Notes: a model not told the origin generated them from the letters alone. A DNA stretch of 64,000 nt from Volvox africanus (GCA_030268105.1 BSDZ01000017.1:434001-498000); one strand, 5' to 3'; positions 21,155 to 36,100 are shown, counted from the first letter of the stretch. Program-made: numbers and translations.

Positions 21155-24100
21155 CCCCCACTGCTCTATGCGGCAGTGTTGCGTCAATCAGCCGCCGTGT
21201 GTCCTCCAGCGTTGTATACCGGTATGAGCCCGGTGCCGTGGTGCTGACCGCCATGATGCGGCTGCCTCCCAAAGTTGATTGCGATAGCTGCGCCGTTGTC
21301 GTTTTCTGGTTCTCGGGTGATACCATTGCACCTGGAGCACCGGCACCGGGCGCAGTCTTAAGCAACACTACCTTCTCCTGGTTGGGAATGACTGACGGCA
21401 TCTTTGCACGTGCCGCTGCCAGCCGGGACTTCACGCGTGCCAGCTGCACTCTGTACTCCTCGATGGCGGCTGCTTCTACCACGATGTCTTCGTAGCCCAC
21501 CTGACCTGCTAAATAGATGCACCAGCGTCAAGCACGGCGATTCGGGCGAAAGAGTGTGGAATAGAATGAGCATCAGGTAGAGGAGGGTATTAGGATGGTC
21601 ATGGGCTGCCTGGTCCCCTGCGCTGAGTGTCTACACCTTCACTCAGCCCGCCCCACATTGCAACGGTAACAACGTCATGAAGGTCGTAACGCAGGAAATA
21701 AGACATTGGCAGAAAAGGCGCTTTGCGAGGAAACGGTTAACCAATTATTAACACATTGCAGCCGCCATTGAGAACTTTCACGGAACTAATCCGACACCTC
21801 GCACTGAAGTGGGCAAGCCCCATCCTTGTCTGTGATACGAACCCACCGGACACTGCCGCAGCAGCCTTGACGAGATCGGTCCGGATGGTTCGCACGGTAG
21901 CGGAATCCAATCCAGGGAACGACCCGCTGCTGAGCATTGCACCAAAACGTTCCAAAGTGTTCTGTGGGAAGATTGAACGAAAGGGAGAAGGGAGCGTATC
22001 AGTGATCAAGGAACCGCAAACACAGGAAAGCCACACCCTCGGCGATACGGAGCTGTCATGTAAAAGGCGACAGGGTCAGCGCTTTCACGTGATAGCCATA
22101 TAATGTGAGCGTGCTCAGTGCGTAACCTCACGTAGCAACTGTGGTGAGGATTTTATTTTCAGTTAAATGATATATAATGAATTAGATTTAAGGCCCGGAC
22201 ACCAAGGAGGGAAAGTATTTGATCCACCGCGTAAGGAACATGAGACCGCATGGTTGGCCGTGCAGCATGATGTACATAACGCCACACGGCACCACGAACG
22301 CACTTCCAATTCTACCTGCCTGGACTACACATCGTCCTACAGTTTATCCCCGACTCGCATCCTAGTGAAGGCCCGCCTGTTGAACATCCACATTACTCGC
22401 ATCTTTCCACGTTAGTCTCAATGACATGACGCTCTACATACACAATAGACATGCCATCCGCATCACCATTCGTTCTGCCCCGTTCCAATCAACTGTCCTA
22501 ATCCACTGTGGAAACGCGCCTGGTACGACATGGGGAATCTCGCAGCCAAATGCCCATACTTCCCACGCACCGCACCGCACCTGAGCATTAAACAGAGAGT
22601 TGCTTCCGGCGCCATGGCCTCCGTAGGCCAGGAAAGACCGGGGCGTGGGTATGCCGCCTGGGAGGGTAGAGTTGCCGTTAACGTATGGCTGCTGCTGTTT
22701 AGGCACGTGCTGCTGCTCCCACTGTTGAGATTGGGAGGAATGTGGCACCACCCCGGCCACTGAAGCGTGGAGTCCAACCCCATTTGCACCCGGGTCCCTG
22801 GCACCAAGCAGCTGCGGCGTTGCGGTAGGAGGTGCAGTCGTGCCGTCGTTTAAGCGGGTCCCATCCTTGGGGGCCACCACATCTGCAAACTTTACGTTGT
22901 GTTGGTTGCTAATGTGGCTATGAACCTTGTGATGCAGCTGATGACCATGTGGGTATTGTAAATGTTGGTGCTGGTGCTGGCTCAGCGACGTAGCCATGGC
23001 GCTTGCGGGGCGGCGCGGGCCTTCAGTTGCTAGCGGCGCCCCAGTGGCTCTGCTCGCCCCCTTGTGGGTCCCGGGGACAGAACCAAACGTCGACATTTGG
23101 GCCGTGGTGGGCTGTAGTGGGCTGGGATAAGGCATATAGGCGTGGGGGATAGACGGCGGCAAGTACTGCAACACTGACGCTACATTAGCCGCTTGTGTAG
23201 CGGCGACGGGTGAAGCCGGATAAAACGGGTACGGCGCGGAGGGTGGCCCGTACGGCGAGCCATACGGTACAGTTGGGTAGGGATAGTACGACGCGAAGGT
23301 GCTTGGTGGCGGCATGGCGTAATGGGGCTGCTGCTGCTGCAACAGCTGATCCCCGGATGCCGAGGTAGCAGCAGAGGCGATAGTACCTTCAGGCAGGGCC
23401 TCTGTCGCCGCAGCACCGTGCTGGACTGATGCATGTTGTCCGTGGCCCGCACCATCAACTGAAAGCTGCCGGTTCAAGGGCTGGGCTCCAGTTGTAGCGG
23501 ATCCGGATGCCTTTGTGCTGAAAGTCTTCGGCAGGATGCGCGCCATTTGATTGGGCAGCAGCGGGTCATCCGCCATAGTGATGGAGATCGAGGCAGTCCT
23601 CTTGAAGCCTGAGGAAGACTTGATAATGCTGCCCACACGGCTGAGCGCGCGGGACCTGAGAAAGGAAAGGTCGCAGGAAAAGTTAGGAGCAGAGGCCCTG
23701 GCGCGGCACGGGGTGATGGACAGGGTATGACGCTATACGGTATGCGAACGTAGGTGTAGATTACAGGCAGGGTTGCCAGCAGATTGACAGGAAAGAGGTT
23801 CCCGGTGAATGAAATCCAAGGAGTGCAAGCCAGAGGGAATGGTGAGGAGAGGAGGCGGGGAGTGGGACGATATGCACAGCATGAATCCAGGAGAAGATTC
23901 GTTGCTGCAAACAACCATACGCGATTGGGTCAATACATGCACACCAAGCTGTAGTCCATAGGAGTATGGAAGTGAGAGGATCAGACGAAGACGTTCAGCC
24001 AGGGTCGAAACTTTAGAGGGGGATCATGGCGTTGCTCCCTACCCTTTTTTGCTCCACAGGCCGGGAACCTCTGACAACCCTAAGCTACCCACCCACCCCT

Positions 24101-27100
24101 GCGGAGGTGACCCGTCCTCCTCATCCTCACGGCTGGCGGCCTCGGAGGCCACTAGGGGCGCCAGGGTAGGCAGTACCACGGAGCCCCGCCGCAGCAGCGA
24201 GCGGCCGGAGAAGCTACTGGCGGACATAGCCGGGTTCAGCTACGAGGAGCAGGATGTGGCCCATGCAATGCCAGGGAAGTTTTAGCATTAGCGCAATAGA
24301 TACGCTGTGACTGCATAAAGGCAAGGTAGGTTTCATTTAATACATCACCATGCATGAAGGGGTGTCGCGTGGGCGCAAACGGATCATGAAGGTCGTCCAG
24401 CCCTTGCACCCTTCCCTCGCTAAGCGGGCTCTGCACTGAAAGCTATGATCCATCCGCTGACGTTACAGGTATCCAATGGCCTTGCTATGGCAGCCTTACC
24501 CCCTTAGCATACCGGAAGCCTCTCCACCACCTGGATGGCCATTCGGCCCACTATAGCACCTCACCTTGCCCCTGCTATATCCCACCAGGCTGCTGCGGTG
24601 CAGAAAGGATGTGGTCCGGGTATGGGACTGCGGGTGCGACTGGTTGGGCACGCTCTCAGTTTCAAAGTCGTCGCTATAGTGGCCGCTGCTCTCGCCGTCG
24701 CCATCGCCGTCGCCGCTGCCGCTGCCGCTGCCGCTGCCGCTGCCGCTGCCCACGTCCTCCTCCGGAATAGACTCATCCTCTACCTGGCGGTTGTGGAGAG
24801 ATCGAAGTGGGACATCGGCGTGGATCGGGCAAAATAGTCAGTCATGATATAGTCAGTACATGTACGGGATTCAACCGTACAGGCGCAGAAAACGTTGCAG
24901 GGTCGCAGGAGGTTCATCGTGTGCGTTGCACCACTCCTGTTGGGATGCAATACAAACGCTTTTGTCCCGTTGCATCTGCTCATCTTCCTCGCAACTCCGC
25001 CGCCCTGGATCCCTACCCGGGTTATGGCGCAAGCCGATGGCCTCTGCACCCGATCATCAAGGGCTGGCCTTCTCTTCTCTCCAGGTTGTCCATCAAGTTT
25101 TTATCGCCTTTATCGCCTTGGCTAATGGACCCACCTAAGTGAGAGCTGCCCTCCCAACTCAATGACGCTAACTTAGCCTTTAAAGCTTTCGCCTACGTGG
25201 TAGGCTTCGCACAACATCATTGCAGCCACCCTTAATCGACGCATCAGAGCTGCTTCGATGGTCTACGACTGTTTCAACATCCAAAGGCTCAACGGCATCG
25301 GAGGCGCAGCAACCATCGAGTGGCATCCCTCGAGGCGTGTCTGTGCCCGGGAAGTCAAGACAGACCCACAGTAGGTAACTCAACGTCCCCTTGCATCCTA
25401 ATTTGAGTGTTCGGCGGATGTCGACCGCTGAGAGACAGCTCAGGTATTTCTTCCGGATGAAGATCTTCATTTCGTCTGCTGCTACAGCTTATATGCATGG
25501 ACTTGGGACTGGAAAACCCTGGCTTATGGCTGCTTACCATGAATACATTTTCAATTGCCCCCCTAAACTCACCACCGCCGCAGCCGCCTCAAAGAACTCC
25601 TCTACTTCTCCCAGCCCTGCTGTCGTGGCTGCCGTGTCCTCCATTTCGACTTGTGTGTCCATCTCCACGCTGCCGGCACCCGTCACAGCGCTTTCCTCTT
25701 CCACGTCCTCAAAGTCCTCAGTGTACTCCCCGTCGCTGCCGCCACCGTCGCTGCCACTGCGCCGTGTGCTAGCTGCTGAGCGGGGGTAAGAAGTGGATCC
25801 CCTTAACAGTGGTGATGAAGAACGCTTCCATCTCGATAACCCACCAGCGCCCATGACGGTGCTCGAAATCATGTCGGAGCTTGATAGCCTGCTCCTTCGG
25901 GAAGTTCTAGCGTGGGCTGCTGCATTTACGGCCGCGGCCACGTCCACCCCAATATTTTCACTACTCCGACGCGGTAATGTGGCACTACCTCGTAAGCTGC
26001 TATTGTCCGCAACGGAAGTGGACATAGCGCGCAGACGCGAGGGCGATGTCAGTGGCAGTGAACTCGCGGGGTGGGATGCACCGCGACCGGCGACATGAGA
26101 CACCACGGTCGTCAGTGTCGGCCAGTTAGAGGGAGAGCGCGGCAGCCCGGCAGCAGCCGCCATGCCGTCGGCGTCGCTCACGCCAGCATCATGTTGGGAA
26201 GGTGGCGACGGCGGTTGTGCTGCAGAAGCGGCAGCATAGGCCGCAGCCGCAGCTTGCCCCGGGGTCTGCAACGGCGGCGGCGGCGCCGTCTCTGGATGCG
26301 CTGGCCACCATTCATACGGGTTATAAGGTGTGGTGCCGGTGCCCGTCATGAGATGCAGTGGGTAGGCTGGCGGCGGCATCACACCGGCGGCGGTGGCGGC
26401 GCCTGTGAGACTGCGCTCCAGCTGCTCCAGGAGAGCCGCTGTCCTAACGGAGTGGAAGGCCAGCGACAAAATTCCGAGGCCCGGGCCGATGCCACTAAAC
26501 GGTGTCCCATTGCCCAGCAACAGCGAGTCCGTGCCAGCCTGCGCAGCATTCACCCATAAGTTAATTGGTTTGCTTCTTTGGGTCCGGGGTCAGGGCAAGA
26601 ATCCGCCTGGATCAAGGTCGAGAGCGGAGCTCCCTGCGTACAAGGGATGACAAACCTAGAGCGCTCTGGACATGGCAGAACGTTATATCGTCGGAAGTGC
26701 AGAAAACAGGATGACCTGGCCCGTGACTACTTTTCTCATTCTTCCAGCGCGGCCCCCCTTACAGCCATCGTCCATCAATTGACTCGAAATTATACAATAG
26801 TTGTGCGTACGCACGAATTCCATATCCACCTGCAGTAGCCCTGAGGCGCCGCCCAAACCTCGTTTGGCGAAGGTGCCGTACAGTTGCTGCTGTTGCAACA
26901 ATTGCGCCTGCAGCTGAAGGCGTAGATGCATCGGTAATGCCTCCGTATCGTACAATCCGGCCGATGCCTCGACCAACCGATCCGAAACCGGATCGAATGT
27001 CACCTGGGTGGACATCTCGTTGAGTGTGCCCCACTGTTCAAGCACAAAGGGCAAAGGAGCACATGACATGGCATAAATATGAAGCCGGGCACGTCAACGT

Positions 27101-30100
27101 GGGGATAACCGTCACACACAACAAGAACGAAGCTGGGTCTACCTCCCAAATGTCATATTCTCTTCATCGGCTTTATTTGTCAGATATAATCCAGTCCACA
27201 TGCACCCGGGAGCCGCTACACGTCCACACTTCAAACCTGCATAGCTACGGTCCGCAGCTTGACCGTCCCTGGACGTGACTTTGGATCCAAATCAACAACA
27301 TGCGCGTACACATCCGTTTGAGTGGCGGCAAACGCGTGCCGCGGCGGTGGAGACACCGCTGCCGCCGCCAACACTGGAGATAGCTGCTCCCGTGGCGGCC
27401 GTGGCTGATGAGGTTCCGTTGGGTGGTAATGCGGGTCCGGGAATGAGCGCTGGCTCGACGATTGGGGCGACACAAGCTGTGGCGATGGCGATCGCGAGGG
27501 TCTAATGGCCCGTGGCTCGGATGGGACGCCGACGGTGCCACGCGCAGTGAACGCTGGCACAGCCCCAAGTGCTCCGGTGGAGGCTCTCGGAGTTGGGACA
27601 TTAGGCATGAGGGGTCGGAATATGGGTTGCTCCTGCAGGCCTCTCTGCATGGCCTGTAGGGGGAAAACGGGGATGGGTAAGACTCGTGACGAAATCTACA
27701 CGTGTTCTCTAGGAGGTAGCCAGGCGTATGCTGGTAGCCGTATCATCCGTCTTAATGCCCCAGAGAAGCCATTCGCAGACATGAAGTTCCGGGGAACTAT
27801 TTGGAGATTGGCGGGAGGGTTACGCAGCAAGTTGCATATGAATGCCTACTTATTGTTAAAATACCGATCACTCAAACGCTTTGACATGCCACTCCCCGGT
27901 TCTTGATAAAATACAACAAAAGCTAATAGGTAAAGACGGTATCCCTTCCGCGCCTTCTCTCCTCGCCACTGTATTGCCACGGTTCGGACTCCGTCACTGT
28001 CGGTCAAGAGCCAATGTGGCATAGGGCGCAGCCGTTAGCACTCACCTGCGAGGGAATAAACTCCTCCGAAACGGTCCTGGAAAATTGGTTGTCCGCTCCA
28101 GTTAGTGAACTCAGGCCCCCGGCGCTACCATTCAGGCCATCTGGGCGTACTCGCTCGCGTTGGCCCCCGGCGGAGATGGTGGCCCATTCCGGCGCAACCG
28201 GAGTAGCTCCCAACGCGCCGCTCTGAGACAAGTGCGAGGTGGAGGCGTCCATTGTGGCCGATGGCGAGTCCAGGGCATCTTCGAGGTGGCGGCGGCCGCG
28301 GCGATTCTCACGGCTGAGGGACGGTGAAGAATGGTCAGACGGCAGCGCATCTGGCGGGAAGCGCCGCGAGGAAGTATCCGCAAGGGAGGAGAATGAACCA
28401 TGAATCTATCAGTAATTGGTACATAGAGAAGATGAGAACACATATGCCAATTCTGCGGTCAACAAACCACCTGTTGAGACCCCGGCTGCTTGCTGCGCAC
28501 AGGAAAGAATGCGAATGAACTGCTTTTATGATTGCTTTTGTGTTCTTTTGTGTTCTTGGCCCGGCCTGCAAGTTTACCGGTACAGGTAAAACCAGACAAC
28601 TCAACTGCCCGATACCACAAGGACAATTTCGGTACTATTGGTGCCAGCTGCCGTTATCAAGCCACCCCAGCGTACGAAGCTGTGGATTTTGTCTAAGAGC
28701 GCATTCGTGCGCCCTTTTTCAAGGTGCCATGGAAGCTCCAGCCCAGGTTATATCAAAAAGAGAGCATGTTCCGCTGGGCACCAGGGTAGCTGCCATTTGC
28801 CACTTCAGTATGGATTCTTGACTTGGTCCTATGCAGTACTTGCTCTTGCTTTTCCACGTCGTGCACACGCATAAATCGAGAGGTGCGCCAAAAGCATCTA
28901 CCCTTGGTTGAGGTAAAACGCCAGCATAGGGCCCTACCCCACAAACCGGTGGGGTCGAGCCAGCAACCCGTGGAGTTCCTGGATTCCTCGTTCCGTGACC
29001 AAAACTTTCAGCAACCCATTCGCCAATCCCGACCACCTTCACTCAGGCACACACACATGCTGCCTTGCAAAACACACAAAGAAAGCACCATGCCTGTCCA
29101 AGCTGCACAACGCGGTGGTCAGGCTTGGCAGCGGGTGACGCCCTTTGGCGTTCCAACCCCAAACTTTACCTCATTCACACTGGGGTTAGCGAAAGCAGTG
29201 GCAATGACGTGTACGCTGCAGTTCTACATTGGCGAAACATATGCACTCGCGACCGTACCAGACGATCCATTAACTTGCCGTTTAGCTGCAATTGCGCATT
29301 CTGCTGCCGCCAGCCTGCGACCTCATCCCCCTCCCTCTCCCCCCGCGACCGCACGGGCGAAGCCATCAGGGTGTCATCGCCCTCCTCAATGGAGCCATGG
29401 CTACCCGAATCCGCCACCACAGCAAATCGGGGGTCGGGAACCGCTCGCAGCTGCAACTGAGATGCCGGCCTGGACGCAGTGGCCGCCGCAGTCGCTGACT
29501 CAACGCTGAGGCTCTTCGCATCCTTGCCGTTACCGCTATCAACGGATGGCGAATCCGCGGCAGAAGGGGAGCGGCTGTTTAGGATTGTCCGGGGCAGCTG
29601 CCTCGGATGACCGCCACCTTCGACCACCGCGCCTTCCTGCCATTGTGTACGACATATTCAAGTCCCCTCCATAACACCCGTAGATATGCGTTTTGAGCCC
29701 AGGACGTGAGTGACACATTTCACAGATTGTAGCCTAGTCTGTTTCCCTAGGTTGTGTGTTCTGAACACCTGAACAAATTTACAAGCTCAGCATTGAGGGC
29801 TACCTGCCAGGCTAATCCGCTAACTGATGGTGGCATTATCCAGCCCCATAACGCTTCGCATCATATTTCCCAATCGCCGCGTCTGCATCCCCCAAACCGG
29901 GGTGCTACGCACCTGGCAGCCGAAAGCGAGCTCCCGCTGCTTGGAGCCCAGGCGTCGAGGCAGCCCCGAAGGTCCGTTGTCTGCGGCGGATACCCCTGCT
30001 GCCCCCCACTGGGAGGAGCTAGCACGAGAACGCTCATGGAAATGCCAGTCCCCGGTGACTGCATCCCCCGACTCTGTTGCGCCCGACTCGGCTGCGATGT

Positions 30101-33100
30101 CGTCATTATACACGTTAGAGTCATCGGAGAAGCGACCGCCGGCAGGGCCGTGATGGCTGAAGCCGCTAATGTAGTTATCACTGATGGAGTGCGCCTGGAG
30201 GAAGTACGATAGGCAAAGAGCAACCGAGCAGGATGGATGAGAGGAACGAGTTGATTATGATGAGAAATCAAAGTACAGGCAACGAAACGGTTAGCCGCGC
30301 CAGTGCATGTGAGGCCGGAGTAACGGGTCGGATTTGCCAGCCCATCAACAAACAGTGCACGAGGCGGGCCCGTGGAGAAGCCGTAGATCCTGGAACATTG
30401 AAGCGATTGCGAACACAACAGGAGGGCCAGGATGCGAGAAAATAGAGTGCAAAGGTAACGGAACGGGAGCTAAAGGGCTGAGTGGCTGTTCCATGGCAGT
30501 AACGTTACCGCCGTCGCATGTGGCGTCTGGCCCTGTGTCGCTTTCCAACCTGCCCTGGCGCTTGGCAACACCTGCTGCCAACCTCCTGCAACCCATACTC
30601 GCTCCACACATTAGCACCAATCGTTTGTCCCTGTCTGAGCGCCAAATTAATCCATGACGTTAGGTGCATCATGCAGGGCATGATAATGGTTGCCCGATGT
30701 GCTGCCCGCTTGCTCGGTAAACCCCACCCACCAGCAGCTCGTCCATTGTCATAATCTTATCGCTGCTACTACTGCCCTCCTGAACCATCTCCATTCCTGC
30801 TAGCAAGTCGTGGCCAACCCCAGCATCCGCACCCTGGCTGGTGCCGCTGCTGTAACTACTTTCAGTGCCGCCGACGCCATCACTGAGGCTGCGCGCCTGC
30901 CGTCCGCTGCGCTTGCGGCTGCTGCTGGAGTTTGACACGTAATCCTGGATGTTGCTTAGAGGCCCCGATACCACACTCTTACTTCTGCTTCCGCTGCTGC
31001 TGCTGCTACTGCTAGCTCCACCCCTGTAGCGGCTCGTGACGGCTACCCCACCACGGCTGCCACTGTCCATTAACGCCCCGCTTGAGATGCAGGAAGCACT
31101 TTTGAGGTTTCGGTGGCCAGCCAATGAGCTGTTCGTGCTAGTCGCCTGCCGAGAGCCCTGGTCCAAATCCTGTCCACCCGTTATGCTTTCAGACTCGATG
31201 CCACCGCGCTCTGCTCTTCCCCCTCCCGGCCGTTGCTGCAGCGGTGCTGCCATCGGCGGATGCCGCAGTTCCCCGCGGTTGAAGTCACCGTCATCGCCAT
31301 AGCTGGTGCCAACTTCTTTCTCGGTGTCAACTTCGCCGTACAAGCCACCGTCAGGTACCTCATCGTCACCCCCCAACTCCTCAATGCCTCGAAGCCGTAC
31401 GCCACCAATGCCGTACGACATACTGCCCATAGACGATGTGCATCGGCTGCTGTGACTGCTGCTAGCCCCGCCACTGTCGACCGCGCGCCGGCTAGAGCGA
31501 CTCCTGTCGGCCTTGTCCCAGCTTCTGCTCATGGCGCCTGTGCCTCCGCCCCCAATGTCGAGAGATTGCCGTACATATATACTGTCGTATGTATCATATA
31601 ACTCGCCACTAGCAGCGTCAAGCGCTGACGCGTCTAAAATGCTGGGACCCAAGGCCTCCCCGCCATGGCTTGTCGTCCTGACATCGCCACCGCCGTCGCC
31701 ACTGCTACTGCTCGGCGTAACACCACTGCGGCTGCTGCCGCTGGCGAATACGGGCTCGGCCGTCAGACCGCCTATGCTCTGCGGGCGGCTGAGTCTTACC
31801 GATCCCGTCGTACGGCCTAGCAGGTCGGGCTGGGCGGGACGAGGTGGGACGTTAGAAGCGGGGCCTTGAAAACCGCGCCTGTGATTGGGCCCTGACACGG
31901 CTGAATCAACTCCAATAGACGATATGGAGGCGCTTCCTGCGGGGCCCGGATATAGAGATTGGTATGCACATGCTGATCTAGCAAGGTCCATTAACCACTT
32001 AGTTGAATGATTGTGATTAGGACTCAACAAATTCGCGATGACGGTGACGGTGGTGAGGTCTGTCACGAAGCAAAAGGGAACTGGGCCGGCCGTGGAGGCG
32101 ATGACCCCTGTCCGAAATGTGGGCCCTCCCAGTAATGCTGGTCATGGGTGTGGTAAAGCCCCACACCTGCCGACTAACGACAATACTCTCCGCTGATCAT
32201 CAGGACAGGATGGGGAAGGAGTTTGTCTCGTGGCACCCACTGTTATATCGTCCGTATCCCTCAAACGATATCCGCACCCCATCCAGCCCCTTCCCTCCTT
32301 GGACTGGACCCTCCAGTGCAACCCACCCAACCGTGAATATCTAAATACTAAACAAGGGGCTTTGCTTGTCCCCAACTAGGACAAGCAAAGCCCCTTGCGT
32401 ACTCTTTCCGCGCTAACAAGGCACCCACCGGAAATTGACGGCGTTTTTGACTCGTCGTACCTTGCCGCTGGCAGCTCCTGCCGTCCCACTGGTTGCCGGT
32501 CGATTGCGGTAACGCCGTCGCCAGCTTCGCCATCTAATGTGCTTGAGTCATATTTATGCCTAGCGCTCCCCACCCTGCCAACACCGATGTCCCCCCTGCC
32601 CAATAGATCCTCGTCGTAATCAACTGTGCCAGAGCTTGCCGCAGCTGCGGATGGTGCTGATCCCTTTCCCAACCGCCCTTGTCTCTGCCCCGGCCGCATG
32701 TCGACTCGGCCCATAGCCATATCCTCGCTGTGCTCGATGGTCAAGCTGCCGCTTACATTCCCAAACGCCCCGCCGCTGAGAGAAAGGAGGCTCTCCGGGT
32801 CAGACATCAATACCGTGTGAGTAGACTCCCGGATGGCCTCCTGAGCCAGGCCGTCCTGGGTATGGCAGACGTTGGTTCCGAGGTTGATCACATTTACGGT
32901 TCGGTCTCCGGGAGGGCTTGGCGCCACGCAACCATGAATATGACCTCCAGCCATTCTGGACGAGCTTCTTCACCCAAAACATACTTGCCCCTTGTACCCG
33001 TAGATTTTGTCGGAATCTCAGATACTTACAGTCATTAGAAGCCGAAGCGGGCGATGGTGCATGCGCGTTTTATTTATACGAGTACGGAATTAAGCAGGCC

Positions 33101-36100
33101 CTTAAGTATGTATGACTGCAGAGGCACACGGAGGCACATCACTTGTGTATGTCCCTCATAGCATGTTACGATTTGTACCGTGTGTACGGGTACCGCCCAT
33201 CACGCAACGGCGGTCCAAGCCCCTTCCAGTCCTCCGGTTTGCGTGGCCACTGGGCTACTGTCCGCGTCTCACCCGGATGATGCGTGTCTTGGTGGTCCTG
33301 GAGCCGCCCAAGCTCAGCACCTCCACAATAGTTTCTCTCCCCCCGCCGTCACGACCAGCCTCGTCACCACCCTCCATGATATCCAAATCCGCAAGTAAGT
33401 CATCCGAGCTGACGGCGGACATCGATAGACTGCCGCTGAATCCACCGCCATCATGGCTGTGCTGTATCCTGGACTGTGTACCGGCGGTGCGCCCTACAAT
33501 AGACGACAGCATAAGGAGCGAACAAAAAATTTCCATGTCGTCGGTTCTTGGCATTTTGCATCGTAGCAGTTTATATGTCACGCTCAGAACACAGGGCTGG
33601 TCATTTTTAGCGGGCTTAGAACCCTGGTGACCCGTTGGGTTTGTGCAGGCTAGTGAGTCAGGTCCTAAGTGCATATGCACCCTTTCATCCCCTCCTTCAC
33701 ATTGCCTCCGAGTTTCGTCAATTTCAGGTCCTCAATTTGCGTCCTTGAAGTAACCATGGCGACGGTTCAAAATAGCTCTCTGCTACATCCGAAGGGGTTC
33801 CGATGACTACAACTATCCCCAGTTCGTCGTTCCGCTCGCACAGAGACCACAAATTACAGCTTTTTTGTCGCTTGGCATAGGATTATTGGTGCTGCCCATT
33901 GTAGACACACGCATCAAACCTGCTGAGCGCACCTGAAGCAGCTCTTCCCTGGGTATAGGGCTGGCTTGCTGGGGCTGCGGCAAAGCAGATGGGCAGGCAG
34001 AGCCGACAGGCAACGTCCGAAAGCCCAACATCAATAACAGGAGGAAGTGAATGGCCGTACCAGGACGTCAGAAAACCTAATGCGGTTGGAGTTCGGTGGA
34101 AAACATGCTGGAAGTGGTTTGCTGCAGTCAGGTATCCAAGGCAGAAAGGGGAGTCCATTGAACTGCAGGGCTTAGCAGACATAAGCCTCCCTGTGCCTTC
34201 GCGCTGCGGGATTAAGTCACAGGCTGGAAACTGGGTTGGGGTAGGGCCCAGTGCGCTTCCACAACACGCTTAGTCACTTCACGCTTAGTCACATGCCCAA
34301 TCCCAGAGAACAAATGCCCTGTCGCTGATCACGCTATCCCTGTATTGGGTTAACCAAAAATTGCGTGGTTGGCCTCCTTGTGCAATTACAGCCCATGAGC
34401 GCACCTTGCAAGGCGGAAGGCTTCCCAGGAGTCGTTCTGCCTCCCATCGGCCTAGATAGCAGGCGATCGCCATGGTCTATCTCAATTGACCCAGAAAGGT
34501 CCGAAACTGAAATTCCAATCGAGGATGCACTCTTTTCCTTGGCAACTGGTGGTTGACGTGCCTGTTGCCCAGCAGACGTTATGCGACGCAACGATAGATT
34601 TGGAATAGCTGTTGGCCTCCATCCCACATCCACAATATCAATGCTTGCAGAAGATATGTCACTTACGCCCGAGAAATCGAAAGACGACGACATCCCAGGG
34701 TACCGTATAAAATTTAGGTCCAATACACGAACGGGTACCACAGTGACTAAGGTAATGAAAATGAAGGTTTGTACGTTATGCGTTTCCCTGAATTAAGCAC
34801 ACTCATGGGTAAGTTCGTCCACTGTAACGTGGGTTTCCTTGCACAATTGCGGAGACAGATACTTCCCTGCATTCTTTACATCACATGGCTTACTGCGTTC
34901 AATTTTTATCATTGTCATTGTACGCGTTATTGAAAGTTAGATTATTACTCAATGGTCAACGCGTCACGCAACAGCCCACCGTACAAACGTTGAGATAATC
35001 GGCCGTGCCATGTAGCGAACTCCGAAAGTAAAAACTATGAGTGTGGCGGACACCAGAGCCGAACTGACAAACGCGCCATAACCAAGATGCGTTTTCTCAT
35101 CCCGCCGCATCAACCGAACAGTGAGACTCTCGTGGGTTATACCTCCTAAAGGCATGGCGCACTCTGGACTAGTTTGAAGATCGCAACGAGGAAAGTGCAA
35201 GCTGTCCCTACCACGGAAAAGTTGTACCAGGTGTGGCGCGGCAACGCACCCGGAGTCGCAGGTAAGGGCGATGGTTGCAAAGGGCTGCTCGCCAGCCGAA
35301 AGCTCGCCACCAGCTAATCGTGGTAATGCCACCCGCAACAAGTTGGTGCCAACACTTAGGGAAAACGCACGAAATTCACTGTGTACAGTTGAAGCCCCTT
35401 GTTCAATTTGAATAACGCTAAGATTGCAGGTGCAAGTCGCGCACTCCAGAGTGGCCTCATGCAGCTCCAGCTCAAGAATAGTTATATCGTTGTCTGCAGG
35501 GACAAGCTTAACAGTATCAGTTTAGCATGGTATTGATTGAGTCTAATGGACCAGAGTCCTGCGGCAGGGCCGCATTTCGAGCACGTACCAATCGTAGATT
35601 TTGCCCTTTCCGTGAATTCTATGATCTCCTCTAGACTGACACTAGTTACGGCGAAAGCTAGCGGGCCTAAAGCCATAAGAAAACCTTTCACCCAGCGCAT
35701 TTGTGCGAGCTTCCGTTGCGATAAGGTAACAATAACGACGCCATTGCAAAGCGGCACGTACGTCGTCTTACAATAATGCAATTGTCAGGCACTCCTGTAG
35801 CAATGCGTTAAATTTCAGATGCATGGCTGACCCGCGGGTCGATTTCCTCGTTCTCTACACGTTGAAGAATACAGACGAAGTCATTACCAAGGCGCCATTT
35901 ATAGGTGTTATAAGGACAGCAGAAGACCTTTGGCCACCACCGCCTCAAAAACATGGTCCAGAGCAATCCACATGGGAATAGCCCTTTTGTGCCAGCTTTT
36001 TCCGGTCCCAATCGCAAACTGTTCATTGACATAGCAGACTGGAATCGCACATCTTACAGCCCGTGGTCGTTGGGGTTTACCTCCTAGAACCTGCGACGGA

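Noticed and set aside
21756..22103. 115-codon plus-strand frame preceded by a TTGCAG acceptor
   Set aside because: The minus-strand reading (NTLERFGAMLSSGSFPGL) fits in phase between exons 23655-22581 and 21508-21132, so the plus frame is the shadow.
24561..24776. Frames with long Ala runs opposite the RING exon
   Set aside because: Other-frame reading of the (GCCGCT)n Gly-Ser repeat. The frame with HYSDDFETES joins in phase to exons on both sides.
34964..35163. Possible membrane-helix exon (ALVSATLIVFTFGVRYMA)
   Set aside because: It lies past a good donor at 35211 in what is intron by phase; using it would break the match with exon 34746-34405.
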